DNA of 50,291 nt from Vulcanimicrobiota bacterium (GCA_019240755.1 JAFAXS010000111.1:1-50291), one strand, 5' to 3'. Numbered from the stretch's first letter, positions 8,254 to 16,791 are shown. The notes: generated from the sequence alone by a model not told the origin. Numbers and translations: made by a program.

Positions 8254-8982
8254 CTAGCGCCGGGGAGAGGCGCGAATCTTGATCGACGGCGGCGGAGCCA
8301 GGAGGCTCGCGAAGTCCGCCGTCGTCATTCCGTTCTTCACCCGGCGCCGCGTCAGCTCGTAGAGCGAGTCGGCGTCGCGTTGGAAACGCGGGTCGGTCGT
8401 GAAGCCCAGGAGCAATCCCGCCTGCTGTTCTAACCGGACGGTCCGCTCATCGAAGGCGCCGCTGGGGTAGGCATACGCGATCACGTTATCGTGCAGTTGC
8501 GCGCTGAGCACGTCGACGCAGCGCTCGATTTGATATTCCTGCGCCGCGACGCCCATCACCGCAAGATCGCTGTGCGTCACGCCGTGGCACCCGAAAGACA
8601 TGCCCTCTTGCGCCATCGTCGCAATCTGTTGCCACGTCATGTGTCGCGGCTTGCCGACCGATCCGACGTTCACGAAAAAAGTCGCGACGTCGCCGAAGCG
8701 ACGCAATATCGGAAACGCGTACTGATATTGATCGTCGTAACCATCGTCAAACGTCAGCAGCACCGCGTTGCTCGGCGATTGTCCACTTCGGACATCGGCC
8801 TCCAATTCGGCGACGCTCATCGTGCGCAAATGACGATCGCGCAGGTATTGCAGCTCCGCGGTGAACTGGTCCGGCGAAATCGTTAGCGATTGGGAAATGC
8901 GGTCGCTCGGCGCGGTGACGTCCACGCGATGGTACATTAATACTATTGGCAGCGATAGTAGTACCGCGAGCAGCGAGGTCAT
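8254..8982 (-). CDS. Polysaccharide deacetylase (NodB homology domain)
   Basis: The 242-residue protein begins with a short hydrophobic segment (MTSLLAVLLSLPIVLMYHRV), then shows the carbohydrate esterase 4 motifs TFDDG (77-81; catalytic and metal Asp) and HGVTH (133-137; metal His), and YAYPSGAF further on. Enzymes of this kind remove N-acetyl groups from chitin, peptidoglycan or poly-N-acetylglucosamine outside the membrane; the MYHRV start resembles PgaB/IcaB-type deacetylases. The ATG at 8982 follows the stop of the upstream lipoprotein gene by 20 nt, suggesting one transcript. A hairpin repeat begins 3 nt after its TAG stop. Confidence 0.9.
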   Translation of the reverse strand: MTSLLAVLLSLPIVLMYHRVDVTAPSDRISQSLTISPDQFTAELQYLRDRHLRTMSVAELEADVRSGQSPSNAVLLTFDDGYDDQYQYAFPILRRFGDVATFFVNVGSVGKPRHMTWQQIATMAQEGMSFGCHGVTHSDLAVMGVAAQEYQIERCVDVLSAQLHDNVIAYAYPSGAFDERTVRLEQQAGLLLGFTTDPRFQRDADSLYELTRRRVKNGMTTADFASLLAPPPSIKIRASPRR

Positions 8983-9002
8983 CGTGCTAGGCGACCGTGG
9001 CC

Positions 9003-9473
9003 CTATTCCACTCGCAGCGGCGCGCGTTCGATCATCTCGGTTCCCGCCGTATTGCGCGCGATGATGTCCAACTCGTACCAGTGCCGGCGCGAGAGCGGCG
9101 GAAGTTCCAGTACCCGCGTGTGAAAGCGGTAGACGCCCGGCCCCACGTGCTCGCTATTGATGGAAAAGGCGGCCGTGCGCACCTCGACGGACGCGACGTT
9201 CGTGCTGCAGATCATCGTTCCGTCGAACCAGATTCCCGGCCGAATCGTCAGCGTCGAAAACCGAATAGCCAGAATCCGCGGCGGGGCGTCGGGTTTGGCG
9301 ACGGCGGGGGCCGGTAGCCCGCGCACGTTCTGCGCCCCGACGGTGAGATTCGATGGAACGGCCACCGGCTTGCTTGAGCATGCCCCCAGCAGCGCACCGC
9401 AGAGAATCGGCACGGCGAAAATCGCGGTACCAAAAGGGTTTGGACGCACGCCGAAGCATTTTTGGCCAGACAT
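9003..9473 (-). CDS. Lipoprotein of unknown function
   Basis: The 156-residue product has a lipoprotein signal with lipobox LLGAC (Cys about residue 32) followed by SSKPVAV. The remainder is beta-rich, with alternating segments such as ILAIRFSTLTIRPG and GPGVYRFHTRVLELPP that look like an Ig- or fibronectin-like sandwich. The ATG at 9473 is part of the palindrome CATG (9471-9474) that also supplies the start of the divergent gene. Translation from a later codon is possible because the N-region before the hydrophobic core is long. It precedes the deacetylase by 20 nt and may help locate it in the envelope (inference). Confidence 0.7.
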   Translation of the reverse strand: MSGQKCFGVRPNPFGTAIFAVPILCGALLGACSSKPVAVPSNLTVGAQNVRGLPAPAVAKPDAPPRILAIRFSTLTIRPGIWFDGTMICSTNVASVEVRTAAFSINSEHVGPGVYRFHTRVLELPPLSRRHWYELDIIARNTAGTEMIERAPLRVE

Positions 9474-10614
9474 GGAAGTATTGGAGCCGCTTTCCGCTCC
9501 GGCGGGAGAGCAGCCTTCCCTTGTCCCACTTCTAGCGCCGCGTCCGCCGCGCGTCGATCTCCTTATACGGCGCGGCGGCGTACCGTCACTATTGGATTGG
9601 CTGATTACGTTGGCCGGCATCTGGATCGTGACGGGCCTGTTCATCGACGCGCATCAGCATCTCTTTCTAGCCGTCGAGTCGTTCCTGAATCCCTGGCACT
9701 TGACGATGTACACCGGCGGAATGGCCGCCGCGCTCATCTTGGGTGTAACGATCGCTCGCGGCTATCGCAGCACCGGTTCCTTTTGGAAGGCCATTCCGCC
9801 GGGATACGTTCAGAGCGTGTTCGGCGTCGCCGCGCTGCTCGTCGGCGGCGCGCTAGATTTCGTGTGGCACGGGTTCTTCGGCTTCGAGCATCAGCTCGAT
9901 CTGTTGCTCAGCCCGCCGCACCTGTTCTTGTTGACGGGACTCTTCTTTCTCGTCACTGGGCCCGTGCGCAGCGCGTTCCGTCGCGGCCAGTCGGAGCGCC
10001 TCGTGGACCAGTTGCCGATGATTCTGTGTCTTGGTCTGGCCTTTCAGATCATTCAGTTCGTGACGCAGTTCGGCTTCTATCCGGAGGCGCTGCGCCGCGA
10101 TCATCCGCTGTCGCAAATCGCGTTGCCTCACGAGCAGTTCGTGCTCTCGGTCTTTCTTTTCTATCGCCAAGCCTTAGAGATCTCGATCGTCCTATGGCAG
10201 AGCGTGCTGCTTGCCGCAGCGGTGCTCTACCTGACTGCACGGCGGCGGCCCTTGTTCGGCGCGCTCGTCGTCCTCTGCGTTGCACAGAAGCTCTGGATCG
10301 GCGGCGAACTGGCGAACGACTGGACGGAGCTGGCCCTCGTGGTGATGGCGTCGGTGACCGCGGGTCTGCTCGGCGACCTGATTGCGGCGATGTTCAAACC
10401 ATCGTTGCGAAACGCCAATGCCTTCCGGTTGCTCGCGTTCGTCGTGCCGGCGGCATATTTCGCGGCATACTTCGCGTTCGCGGTACCGATGTTCGGCGGC
10501 ACGTGGTGGGATGCGAGCTTCGTCTTCGGATCGATCGCCGAGGCCGGCCTCGTAGGATTGTGCGTCAGCCAGTTGTTCTTAGCGGGATGGCAGAGTAACG
10601 CCACTGCGTCCTGA
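9472..10614 (+). CDS. Polytopic membrane protein of unknown family
   Basis: The 380-residue protein has about nine to ten hydrophobic segments from residue 43 onward, after a Pro-rich cytoplasmic start. The first two segments carry histidines (IDAHQHLF, NPWHLTMYTGG), and others occur in DFVWHGFFGFEHQLDLLLSPPHLF; clustered intramembrane His could bind metal or haem, but I do not recognise the family. The ATG at 9472 overlaps the divergent lipoprotein's ATG; the longer open frame upstream runs antisense through that lipoprotein and is rejected. It slightly overlaps the following glycosyltransferase if that gene starts at 10604. Confidence 0.75.
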   Translation: MEVLEPLSAPAGEQPSLVPLLAPRPPRVDLLIRRGGVPSLLDWLITLAGIWIVTGLFIDAHQHLFLAVESFLNPWHLTMYTGGMAAALILGVTIARGYRSTGSFWKAIPPGYVQSVFGVAALLVGGALDFVWHGFFGFEHQLDLLLSPPHLFLLTGLFFLVTGPVRSAFRRGQSERLVDQLPMILCLGLAFQIIQFVTQFGFYPEALRRDHPLSQIALPHEQFVLSVFLFYRQALEISIVLWQSVLLAAAVLYLTARRRPLFGALVVLCVAQKLWIGGELANDWTELALVVMASVTAGLLGDLIAAMFKPSLRNANAFRLLAFVVPAAYFAAYFAFAVPMFGGTWWDASFVFGSIAEAGLVGLCVSQLFLAGWQSNATAS

Positions 10615-12157
10615 GCGCAGCGCCAAGCTACACGCAAGCGTCTACGTCCTCGCGGTTGCAGCCGCAGCTCTGCATCTCGCCCTCGCTCATCGCTTCGGCT
10701 ACTATCGCGACGAGTTTTACTTCATCGATTGCGCCAAGCATTTGGCCTGGGGCTACGTCGACCAGCCGCCGCTCGCGCCCTTCGTAGCATGGCTTACCGG
10801 GCCGTTCGGATATCCCGTGTGGGCGTTGCGCGCGCTCCCCGGAATTTTGGCGGGCGTCACGACGCTGATCGGCGCCGCCATCGCGGCGGAGCTCGGCGCA
10901 AGCGCCTTCGCGCAGGCGTTGACGGCGCTGACCATCGTGTTCGCGCCGGGCCTCATCGGGATCCACTACGGGCTATCCACGGAGTTTCTCTCTCCGGCGG
11001 CATGGAGCGCCTTGATCTACTTGACGATTCGCCTCGTCAAGACGCGGGACGAGCGGCTCTACCTGCCGATCGCGCTCGTCGTTACGCTCGGACTATACGC
11101 CAAATATTCCATCGCGGCGTGCGCGGTCGCGCTCGCGATCGGATTGTTGGTGACGGGCCACGCGCGACTGCTGCGTTCCAAGTGGCTCGCCGGCGCAGTC
11201 GCGCTCGTCGTGCTGCTCACGCTGCCCAACGCGCTCTGGCAGTTATCGCACGGCCTGCCGATGCTCGAAACGTTGCACAACGATCAACTGAACCGTCACG
11301 CGCTCGCGAACGGGATGGCCGACGAGTCGCCCAACCGGTGGATCAACGCGGTCTATATGTTCGCGCTGCAGTTTGCCTACAACAATCCGGTGTATGCGAT
11401 CGTGTGGATTTGGGGATTGGCGTGGTTATGGAGGGGCGCCGTAAGATTTCTGGCGGTTGCCTATCTTTTGTTATTCGTTCTTCTCATCATAACGATTGGG
11501 CGAGGGTACTACATTCAGGGATTCTATCCGGCCCTTTTTGCTGCGGGCGCCGTTGCCATCGAGCGCGCGATTAGCGGACGGGCGCGCTACCTAAAGCCCG
11601 CGATTCTGACAGCAACGTTCGTCGCAGGGTTGCCGATGTTTCCGTTATCGATTCCGCTGCTTTCGCTGCCGAGCTACATGGCGTACGAGCGCGCGATCGG
11701 CCTCAGCCGCCCCGCGCCCCCCGACAACACGTATCACCTGATCAATCCGATGTTCGCGGATCAACTCGGCTGGCCGACGATGACGCAGACCGTTGCGGGC
11801 GCGTATTGGGCCCTCCCGCGCGCGCAACGCGGAATTACCGCGCTCTTTGCCGATCGCTACGCCTATGCGGGAGCACTCAACTTTTACGGACCGCGCTACG
11901 GCCTGCCCGCGGCGATCAGTCCGAACAATACCTACTACTTGTGGGGGACTCGCGGCTACACGGGTCAATCGATGCTGGCGGTCGGCGCGACGGACTACCG
12001 TCTGCTCTTGCAATGGTTCGGCAGCGTGCAACAGGTCGCGGTCTATCGCAACAATCTGCGATGGATGCTGGAAGGGCCGCTGCCGATCTACCTCTGCACG
12101 CAGCCGCGGGTTCCGCTTGCGGCGATGTGGTCGCACTTCAAGTACTACGGCTTATAG
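10604..12157 (+). CDS. Glycosyltransferase family 39-type membrane protein (ArnT/PMT-like)
   Basis: The N-terminal motif YYRDEFYFIDCAKHLAWG then YVDQPPLAPF is the classic first-loop signature of GT39-type lipid-linked sugar transferases, with the catalytic Asp-Glu. About ten transmembrane helices and a soluble C-terminal domain follow. These enzymes move sugars from polyprenyl carriers onto envelope acceptors. A conventional start (TTG at 10742) would lie after the Asp-Glu motif and delete it and the first helix. The conserved frame is open back past 10604, where a CTG gives RPERSAKLHASVYVLAVAA, a good N-terminus overlapping the preceding stop by 11 nt. I use this CTG as the likely start; it is uncertain, and a sequencing error near 10590 is the alternative. 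Confidence 0.8.
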   Translation: MRPERSAKLHASVYVLAVAAAALHLALAHRFGYYRDEFYFIDCAKHLAWGYVDQPPLAPFVAWLTGPFGYPVWALRALPGILAGVTTLIGAAIAAELGASAFAQALTALTIVFAPGLIGIHYGLSTEFLSPAAWSALIYLTIRLVKTRDERLYLPIALVVTLGLYAKYSIAACAVALAIGLLVTGHARLLRSKWLAGAVALVVLLTLPNALWQLSHGLPMLETLHNDQLNRHALANGMADESPNRWINAVYMFALQFAYNNPVYAIVWIWGLAWLWRGAVRFLAVAYLLLFVLLIITIGRGYYIQGFYPALFAAGAVAIERAISGRARYLKPAILTATFVAGLPMFPLSIPLLSLPSYMAYERAIGLSRPAPPDNTYHLINPMFADQLGWPTMTQTVAGAYWALPRAQRGITALFADRYAYAGALNFYGPRYGLPAAISPNNTYYLWGTRGYTGQSMLAVGATDYRLLLQWFGSVQQVAVYRNNLRWMLEGPLPIYLCTQPRVPLAAMWSHFKYYGL

Positions 12158-12199
12158 GAAGGAAGGAATCGCTCTTCCGCGAGGCTGACTTAGAACGCT

Positions 12200-12904
12200 A
12201 TGGAGAACGTGCATGCGGAACGCTCCGCGGGCTGGTCAGTCCTCTGTTACATCGCGATTCAGATCATCGCAACCCTGATAACCGCGGGCTTACCTTCGGT
12301 GGAAGCTCGACCCGCAAACGCCGCGCTTGCGATCGACATACGCCACGTGCCGGTCTTGATCGCGGCCTGGCTGACGTTTCCGGCCGCAGGATTCTTTTTG
12401 TGGTTTCTCGTCGGCCTGCGCACCTACCTGAGTGCCGCACTGGAGGGCCGTCAAGAGGGGCTGCCCACGTTGGCGTTGGTCGCGGGGGTCGTCATGGTCG
12501 CGGGCTCCATCGTCGCCGCGTCGTTTGAAACGGCCGCAGTGTACGCAGCGCCCGACGCGTTCGCGCACCAGGGCCTATCGGGCATGTATAACGCCTTCAT
12601 CTTCACGCAAGGCTGTCTCGGCTACGCGCCGGTTTCCATCTTCCTCTTTGCGGCCGCGCACAGCATTCGCCGGCACGAATCCGCACCGGGCTGGCTCGCG
12701 TCGCTCGGCTACGTTGCGTCGTTCGGCGCCGCGCTCGCGACGCTCTCGATCTTCTTCTCGGGGCCGCCGCTCGGTCCGGGCGAGATCGGCTCCGGCATCG
12801 TCGGCGCGCTTCCGGCGGCAATCTGGCTCATCTGCACCGGCATCGTGTTGATTCAGAGCAAGCGCAGCTCTTCCGGACCCTCGAGCACGTCGGCCGCCTC
12901 GTAG
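12200..12904 (+). CDS. Six-helix membrane protein, DUF4386-like or unknown
   Basis: The 234-residue protein has about six to seven hydrophobic helices (VLCYIAIQIIATLITAG, PVLIAAWLTFPAAGFFLWFL and others) with little soluble sequence. The layout resembles DUF4386-type membrane proteins, but no diagnostic motif lets me assign it. The ATG at 12200 follows the glycosyltransferase stop by 42 nt. Its 3' end overlaps the convergent SRAP gene by 52 nt; the overlapping tail (KRSSSGPSSTSAAS) is low in hydrophobicity and probably dispensable. Confidence 0.7.
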   Translation: MENVHAERSAGWSVLCYIAIQIIATLITAGLPSVEARPANAALAIDIRHVPVLIAAWLTFPAAGFFLWFLVGLRTYLSAALEGRQEGLPTLALVAGVVMVAGSIVAASFETAAVYAAPDAFAHQGLSGMYNAFIFTQGCLGYAPVSIFLFAAAHSIRRHESAPGWLASLGYVASFGAALATLSIFFSGPPLGPGEIGSGIVGALPAAIWLICTGIVLIQSKRSSSGPSSTSAAS

Positions 12905-13476
12905 GTCGCATTGTTCACGCGGCGCGACACCTGACGCACGTCCATCTGCGCCGGATCCAACGGTCGCAATAACTGCTCCAGCAGCTCGCGCGGTAACGGG
13001 CCGGCCTCGAGCCAGAGCTCAAGCTGCGAACCCGTGAGAATTACCGGCATGCGGTCGTGCACCGGCGCAACCAACGCGTTCGGCTCGCAGGTAATCACGT
13101 CGCACGTCGGCGTCTCGCCCTCTTCCCACAGGCCCGCGAGCGCAAACGGCTCGCCGGAACGCAGCGTGTAGTAATAGGGGCGCCGGTCGCGCCACTCGTA
13201 GAAGCCGTCGGCAAACTCCGCGCAACGCCGCGCCACGGGCCCGCGACGCGCCAGCACGGATTCCGCGCGTATGTTCACGCGGCCCCGGATTCCCCAGCGA
13301 AAGATCTCGGCGGTATCGCGACCGTCGTTGCGCACTCCCAGCACTTCTTGCGTCGGCGCGATGTTGTAGCGCGGCTGCACCACGGGGATTCGCGTATCGC
13401 TAAATTCCGGGAAGCGAATAGCCGGAAAGGCGGCGCGAAGCCGCGCCGGATCCGCCAGCGAATAGCGCCCGCACAT
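12853..13476 (-). CDS. SOS response-associated peptidase (SRAP; YedK/HMCES family)
   Basis: The 207-residue protein starts MCGRYS, exposing the catalytic Cys2 that forms a thiazolidine link with abasic sites in single-stranded DNA. The other SRAP active-site residues are present: Asn38 in PRYNIAPTQ, Glu94 in GFYEW and His140 in HDRMP. The family shields abasic sites and its autoproteolysis removes Met1. At 207 residues it is slightly shorter than E. coli YedK. The start is fixed by the need for Cys at position 2. It diverges from the CsgG-like gene and overlaps the convergent membrane protein by 52 nt. Confidence 0.95.
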   Translation of the reverse strand: MCGRYSLADPARLRAAFPAIRFPEFSDTRIPVVQPRYNIAPTQEVLGVRNDGRDTAEIFRWGIRGRVNIRAESVLARRGPVARRCAEFADGFYEWRDRRPYYYTLRSGEPFALAGLWEEGETPTCDVITCEPNALVAPVHDRMPVILTGSQLELWLEAGPLPRELLEQLLRPLDPAQMDVRQVSRRVNNATYEAADVLEGPEELRLL

Positions 13477-13496
13477 GCCCCTAGGGAACCCCTTGG

Positions 13497-13525
13497 TTTA
13501 CCCAACGGTGGCGATGTGGCATAAT
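13497..13525 (+). promoter_or_regulatory. Predicted promoter of CsgG-like gene
   Basis: TTTACC (13497-13502) and an extended -10 TGGCATAAT ending at 13525 are separated by 17 nt, pointing to the gene that starts at 13583. This is a visual match to a sigma-70-type consensus only. Confidence 0.4.
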
Positions 13526-13582
13526 GGTGGTCGCCTTCATCGCCGAGGGCCTTTTCCGCTGCTGCAAATGAGGAGTCGTACC

Positions 13583-14518
13583 GTGTTCAAACACCGCCTT
13601 TCCATCGGAGTCCTAATAGCGTTGGCCGCACTTCCGCTGGCCGCATCGGCGCAGTCGCGCCCGACCGTCGCGGTGCTGGACTTCTCGACGCGCGGCCTCT
13701 CATCGAACTGGTGGGGTGCCGTCGAACCGGGGGTCGCCTTGAGCGATCTGGTCACCGATCAACTGGTCAACGGCGGGCGATTCAATGTGGTGGATCGCTC
13801 GCATCTGAGCTCCACGCTCGGCGAACATCAGCTGTCGGCCAGCGGCGAAGTCGATCCGCGTACGGCGATTCAGGCCGGAAGGATGACCGGCGCGCGCTAT
13901 CTTGTGACCGGTAACATTTTGCAACTCGACCAAACCGGCGCGAGCGGCGGCAGCGCAGGAAGTCTATTGCCCGGCTGGATCGGCGCGGCGGCCGGAGGCG
14001 TTTCGACGCATCGCGTCACGATCAAGGTGGCGGTTCGCGTCATCGATGCCAGCACCGGCCAGATCGTGCAGAGTTTCTCCGATGAAGAGACGCGCACGGG
14101 GACGTCGTGGAACGCCGGCGGTTTCGGCGGCGGCGTCGCGGGTTCGTACAACAATCAGACGTTTGTCAACAGCGACATGGGGCACCTCATCGACGATGAG
14201 GCGGGAAAGATCGTCGGCTCGATCGATCCGAGCCGCTTCGCCTCCGGTCCGGTTGCGCCCGCGATGAGCGGCCACATCGCCGCGATCGACGGCGGCAACA
14301 TCATCATCGACATCGGCGCCAACCTCGGCGTGCAGGCCGGTCAACAGTTCGACATCGTGAAAGTGAAGTCGCTCGTCGATCCGACGACGCACCAAGTGTT
14401 GCACGTCAACGAAAATATCGGGCGCCTGCAAATCGACACGGTCAGCTCGAATGCGTCGGTTGGGCACGTGATTTCGGGGAAGGCCGCGGTTAGAATGATG
14501 GTGACGGCGATACCTTAG
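13583..14518 (+). CDS. CsgG/HfaB-like secreted protein
   Basis: The 311-residue product has a Sec signal peptide (FKHRLSIGVLIALAALPLAASA) and then a CsgG-type fold: PTVAVLDFSTRG, LVTDQLVNGGRFNVVDRSHL, TGARYLVTGNIL and VRVIDASTGQIVQ. CsgG forms the curli export pore in the outer membrane; distant homologues such as this may only bind or assemble at the envelope. No lipobox Cys is present, unlike true CsgG. I prefer the GTG at 13583 because AGGAG (13571-13575) lies 7 nt before it; an in-frame ATG at 13568 is possible. A Gly/Asn-rich insertion (GGFGGGVAGSYNNQ) may be the membrane-hairpin region. The C-terminal 80 residues look like a beta-rich FlgT-type domain. Confidence 0.82.
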   Translation: MFKHRLSIGVLIALAALPLAASAQSRPTVAVLDFSTRGLSSNWWGAVEPGVALSDLVTDQLVNGGRFNVVDRSHLSSTLGEHQLSASGEVDPRTAIQAGRMTGARYLVTGNILQLDQTGASGGSAGSLLPGWIGAAAGGVSTHRVTIKVAVRVIDASTGQIVQSFSDEETRTGTSWNAGGFGGGVAGSYNNQTFVNSDMGHLIDDEAGKIVGSIDPSRFASGPVAPAMSGHIAAIDGGNIIIDIGANLGVQAGQQFDIVKVKSLVDPTTHQVLHVNENIGRLQIDTVSSNASVGHVISGKAAVRMMVTAIP

Positions 14519-14526
14519 TTGGCTCG

Positions 14527-14578
14527 GGGTGTGGCACCCTCGCTAATTCTGGAGGTTAATCGCTCGGGTGCCACACCC
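14527..14578. terminator. 13-bp perfect inverted repeat between convergent genes
   Basis: The arms GGGTGTGGCACCC (14527-14539) and GGGTGCCACACCC (14566-14578) are perfect reverse complements around 26 nt. Each arm can also fold on itself (GGGTG/CACCC). It sits in the 107-nt gap between the stops of the CsgG-like and M48 genes, where a bidirectional terminator is expected; no T-run is present, so a repeat element is the alternative. Confidence 0.6.
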
Positions 14579-14625
14579 ACTCGCCTACTAGCGCAATCAC
14601 CGCTTTAGATGTTGAGCAGAGGCGT

Positions 14626-16182
14626 TTAGGTTTGCGCAGAAGCGGGGCGAGTTAAAACGCGTTCTACTTTCACCACGCGCGTCTTCGAGAGGCGATCGTG
14701 CAACAGCACGCGGCGCGAGATCACGCTCAGCGGCATGATCAGCGGCCACAAGAACCCGACGATCAGATAGCGTAACAGCGTTCGCCCCAAACTGGGACGC
14801 CGGAACTCCGTCGTGACGACGCGCAAGCCGGTAATCATCATGCCGAAGGTCTGTCCGGCGAGAATCACCAGCAGCGCGAGATAGACGGGGAACGAAAAGA
14901 AGAAGCCGAGGCGATGAATCAGGTCACCGACGCCCCCGGCCGAGAGTGGGATGTCGCTTCCGAATACGTTGACCGCGGGTCCCTGATCGGTAAACTCGAT
15001 CGGGCCGAGCTTATCCGGCGACACCGTCGGTGCCGGGCTGGGTGCCGGGCTCGACGTCGCGCCACCGGTCATCGCCGGATTCTTCCACGCGAAGCCCGGG
15101 CGCTCCACATGGATGCCCGCGTTCGTTTTGTTCTTTCCACTGATCGTGACGCTGACCCCGGGCTCCGAGATCTTGACGTTGCCCCGCGAAACGGAGACGA
15201 CGCTGGAATCCGCGCGCTTACCGAGCGAAGAGGCGACCGTTCCTCCGAACGAGGTTATGATCGCGGTCACGACCACGGCATCGATCCCCCACGCGGCGAA
15301 GCGACGCCACCACCCGGCGCAATCGCGCGTCGCAACCTTCGTCTGTCCCGGGGCCGCCAGCGCCGGCGGCTCGGCGGCGCGTTCGCGTAGGAACCACGCT
15401 TCGGCTGCGGCGTACGACTGCGTCGCGATGAAGCGGCGCAGCGAGGCGATGCGCCGCGTCGCATACGGCTCGGAGCTCAGCCACTCGCCGAGCCGCAGCA
15501 CGGCATCGTTCTGGATCTCCGCATGTTGCTCGGCGAACGCCTGATAATCGACCCTGCGTCCGAACTCGTGAAACGCGGCGATCCCCATCGCGCGAATCGC
15601 GGCATCGAGCGTGCCGCAACAGAGCAACCCCACCTTGTCGCACGTTAAGGTGCAACGCCGGAGCCACGCGCCGAAAATCAGCGAGACCACCGGGTTCTCG
15701 TTGCCGCTCACGCTGAGCAGCGAGTGAAAGCGCGTGTGGCCCGCGGCGATGTGGCCGAGCTCGCGCCCGATGACGAACGACAACTCATCGTCGGAGAAAA
15801 GCTCGATCCAGTGGCTCGAGAGCACCAGCGCGTAGGGTTCGCCGAAGCCGAGCGCGACCGCCGGCACATAGTTGTCCTCGCGCACGAAGATCAACGGCAT
15901 CGGAATTTCGAGCGCGGCGCACGCGCGCTTAACGATCGCAAAGACGCGCGGGTACTGCAGCTCGTGGACGCGCACGCTCGATCCCAAGAGACGCCCGCGC
16001 GCGAGCGTCACGTAGACCATCGCGACGACGATGAACAGCGCCGCCTGCGACGCGCCGATCGATTCGTGCAACAGGTACCCGATGGCCAGCGCAGCCGGAA
16101 GCGAGAAGATCGCCGTCAGCCAAAACGCGATTCGTTCGCTCGGCTCTCGCAGCGACCGAGGGCCCTTGAAGAGTTCGTGCAC
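14626..16182 (-). CDS. M48 peptidase-like protein fused to RDD domain, altered zinc motif
   Basis: The 518-residue protein has two N-terminal helices (residues 18-62), an M48-type domain (residues about 70-270) and a C-terminal RDD-like domain with RRFAAWGIDAVVVTAIITS, FSFPVYLALLVILAGQTFGMMITGLRVV and a final helix. At the HExxH position the sequence is SFVIGRELGHIAAGH (Arg140, Glu141, His144), so the first zinc-binding His is Arg. The third-ligand region is TCDKVGLLCC. It is therefore either an inactive or differently coordinated protease; I recall such GRELGH forms as a subgroup of M48. Between the domains lies a Ser/Pro-rich stretch (SSPAPSPAPTVSP). It follows the hemerythrin gene by 38 nt on the same strand. 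Confidence 0.85.
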   Translation of the reverse strand: MHELFKGPRSLREPSERIAFWLTAIFSLPAALAIGYLLHESIGASQAALFIVVAMVYVTLARGRLLGSSVRVHELQYPRVFAIVKRACAALEIPMPLIFVREDNYVPAVALGFGEPYALVLSSHWIELFSDDELSFVIGRELGHIAAGHTRFHSLLSVSGNENPVVSLIFGAWLRRCTLTCDKVGLLCCGTLDAAIRAMGIAAFHEFGRRVDYQAFAEQHAEIQNDAVLRLGEWLSSEPYATRRIASLRRFIATQSYAAAEAWFLRERAAEPPALAAPGQTKVATRDCAGWWRRFAAWGIDAVVVTAIITSFGGTVASSLGKRADSSVVSVSRGNVKISEPGVSVTISGKNKTNAGIHVERPGFAWKNPAMTGGATSSPAPSPAPTVSPDKLGPIEFTDQGPAVNVFGSDIPLSAGGVGDLIHRLGFFFSFPVYLALLVILAGQTFGMMITGLRVVTTEFRRPSLGRTLLRYLIVGFLWPLIMPLSVISRRVLLHDRLSKTRVVKVERVLTRPASAQT

Positions 16183-16220
16183 CGTCGTGATGTTGTCTGA
16201 CGGTGCACGCCGCCGTTCCT

Positions 16221-16757
16221 CTAGCGGCTGCGGCTAGTCTTCTTCGCCCGTCCCGAACGCTTGGGGCCGCTCTTCTTGCGCGAGCCGGTGCGGCGGCCGT
16301 TGGCGGAGGCGCGCGACATCAGGCGCGCCTTGCCTGCTTCAAAGCGCTCGCCGAGCTCGTCGAGCTCGTCGCGTGAAAGAAGCTCGCGCGCGAGCGCAAA
16401 AATCGTCGACTCTTCTTCCTTCACGTGGTGCTTGACGCTTTCGCCCAAGACTTGCAGCTCGGCCTTGAATAGCTCGTCGCGCTTGCGTCCCGATTTCAAG
16501 AGCGCGATCAAATGCTTGACGACTTCGTGTTCGGTATACGCTTCGAAGACGTCGACCCGCTCGTCGGATTCCTCGGCACGGTCGCGCAACTCCGGATAAA
16601 AGAGCTTCTCCTCCAGCTCCGCGTGCACGGTCAACGCTTGTTCGATCTCCTTTCCGAGTTCGTCCAACTGCGGATCGTCGGATTCGCATTGCTGCACTTG
16701 GTCGATCAGACCGGCGACGGCGCGATGCTCTTGCTTGAGAACCGACAGAATATCCAT
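16221..16757 (-). CDS. Hemerythrin HHE domain protein with basic C-terminal tail
   Basis: The 178-residue protein contains a four-helix hemerythrin-like domain (residues 1-145) with the expected ligands: KQEHRAV, HAELEEKLFYPEL, HEVVKHL and KHHVKEEE. Such domains bind a di-iron centre and sense or store oxygen, iron or nitric oxide. The last 30 residues (SRKKSGPKRSGRAKKTSRSR) are Lys/Arg/Ser-rich, like histone-tail or nucleoid-binding extensions, suggesting nucleic-acid association (inference). It lies between an Nramp-like transporter and the M48 gene on one strand, with 34-38-nt gaps; linkage to metal uptake is plausible. Confidence 0.9.
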   Translation of the reverse strand: MDILSVLKQEHRAVAGLIDQVQQCESDDPQLDELGKEIEQALTVHAELEEKLFYPELRDRAEESDERVDVFEAYTEHEVVKHLIALLKSGRKRDELFKAELQVLGESVKHHVKEEESTIFALARELLSRDELDELGERFEAGKARLMSRASANGRRTGSRKKSGPKRSGRAKKTSRSR

Positions 16758-16791
16758 GGGCGCTCTATCCCCGGGGAACGGTGCGCTTAAA

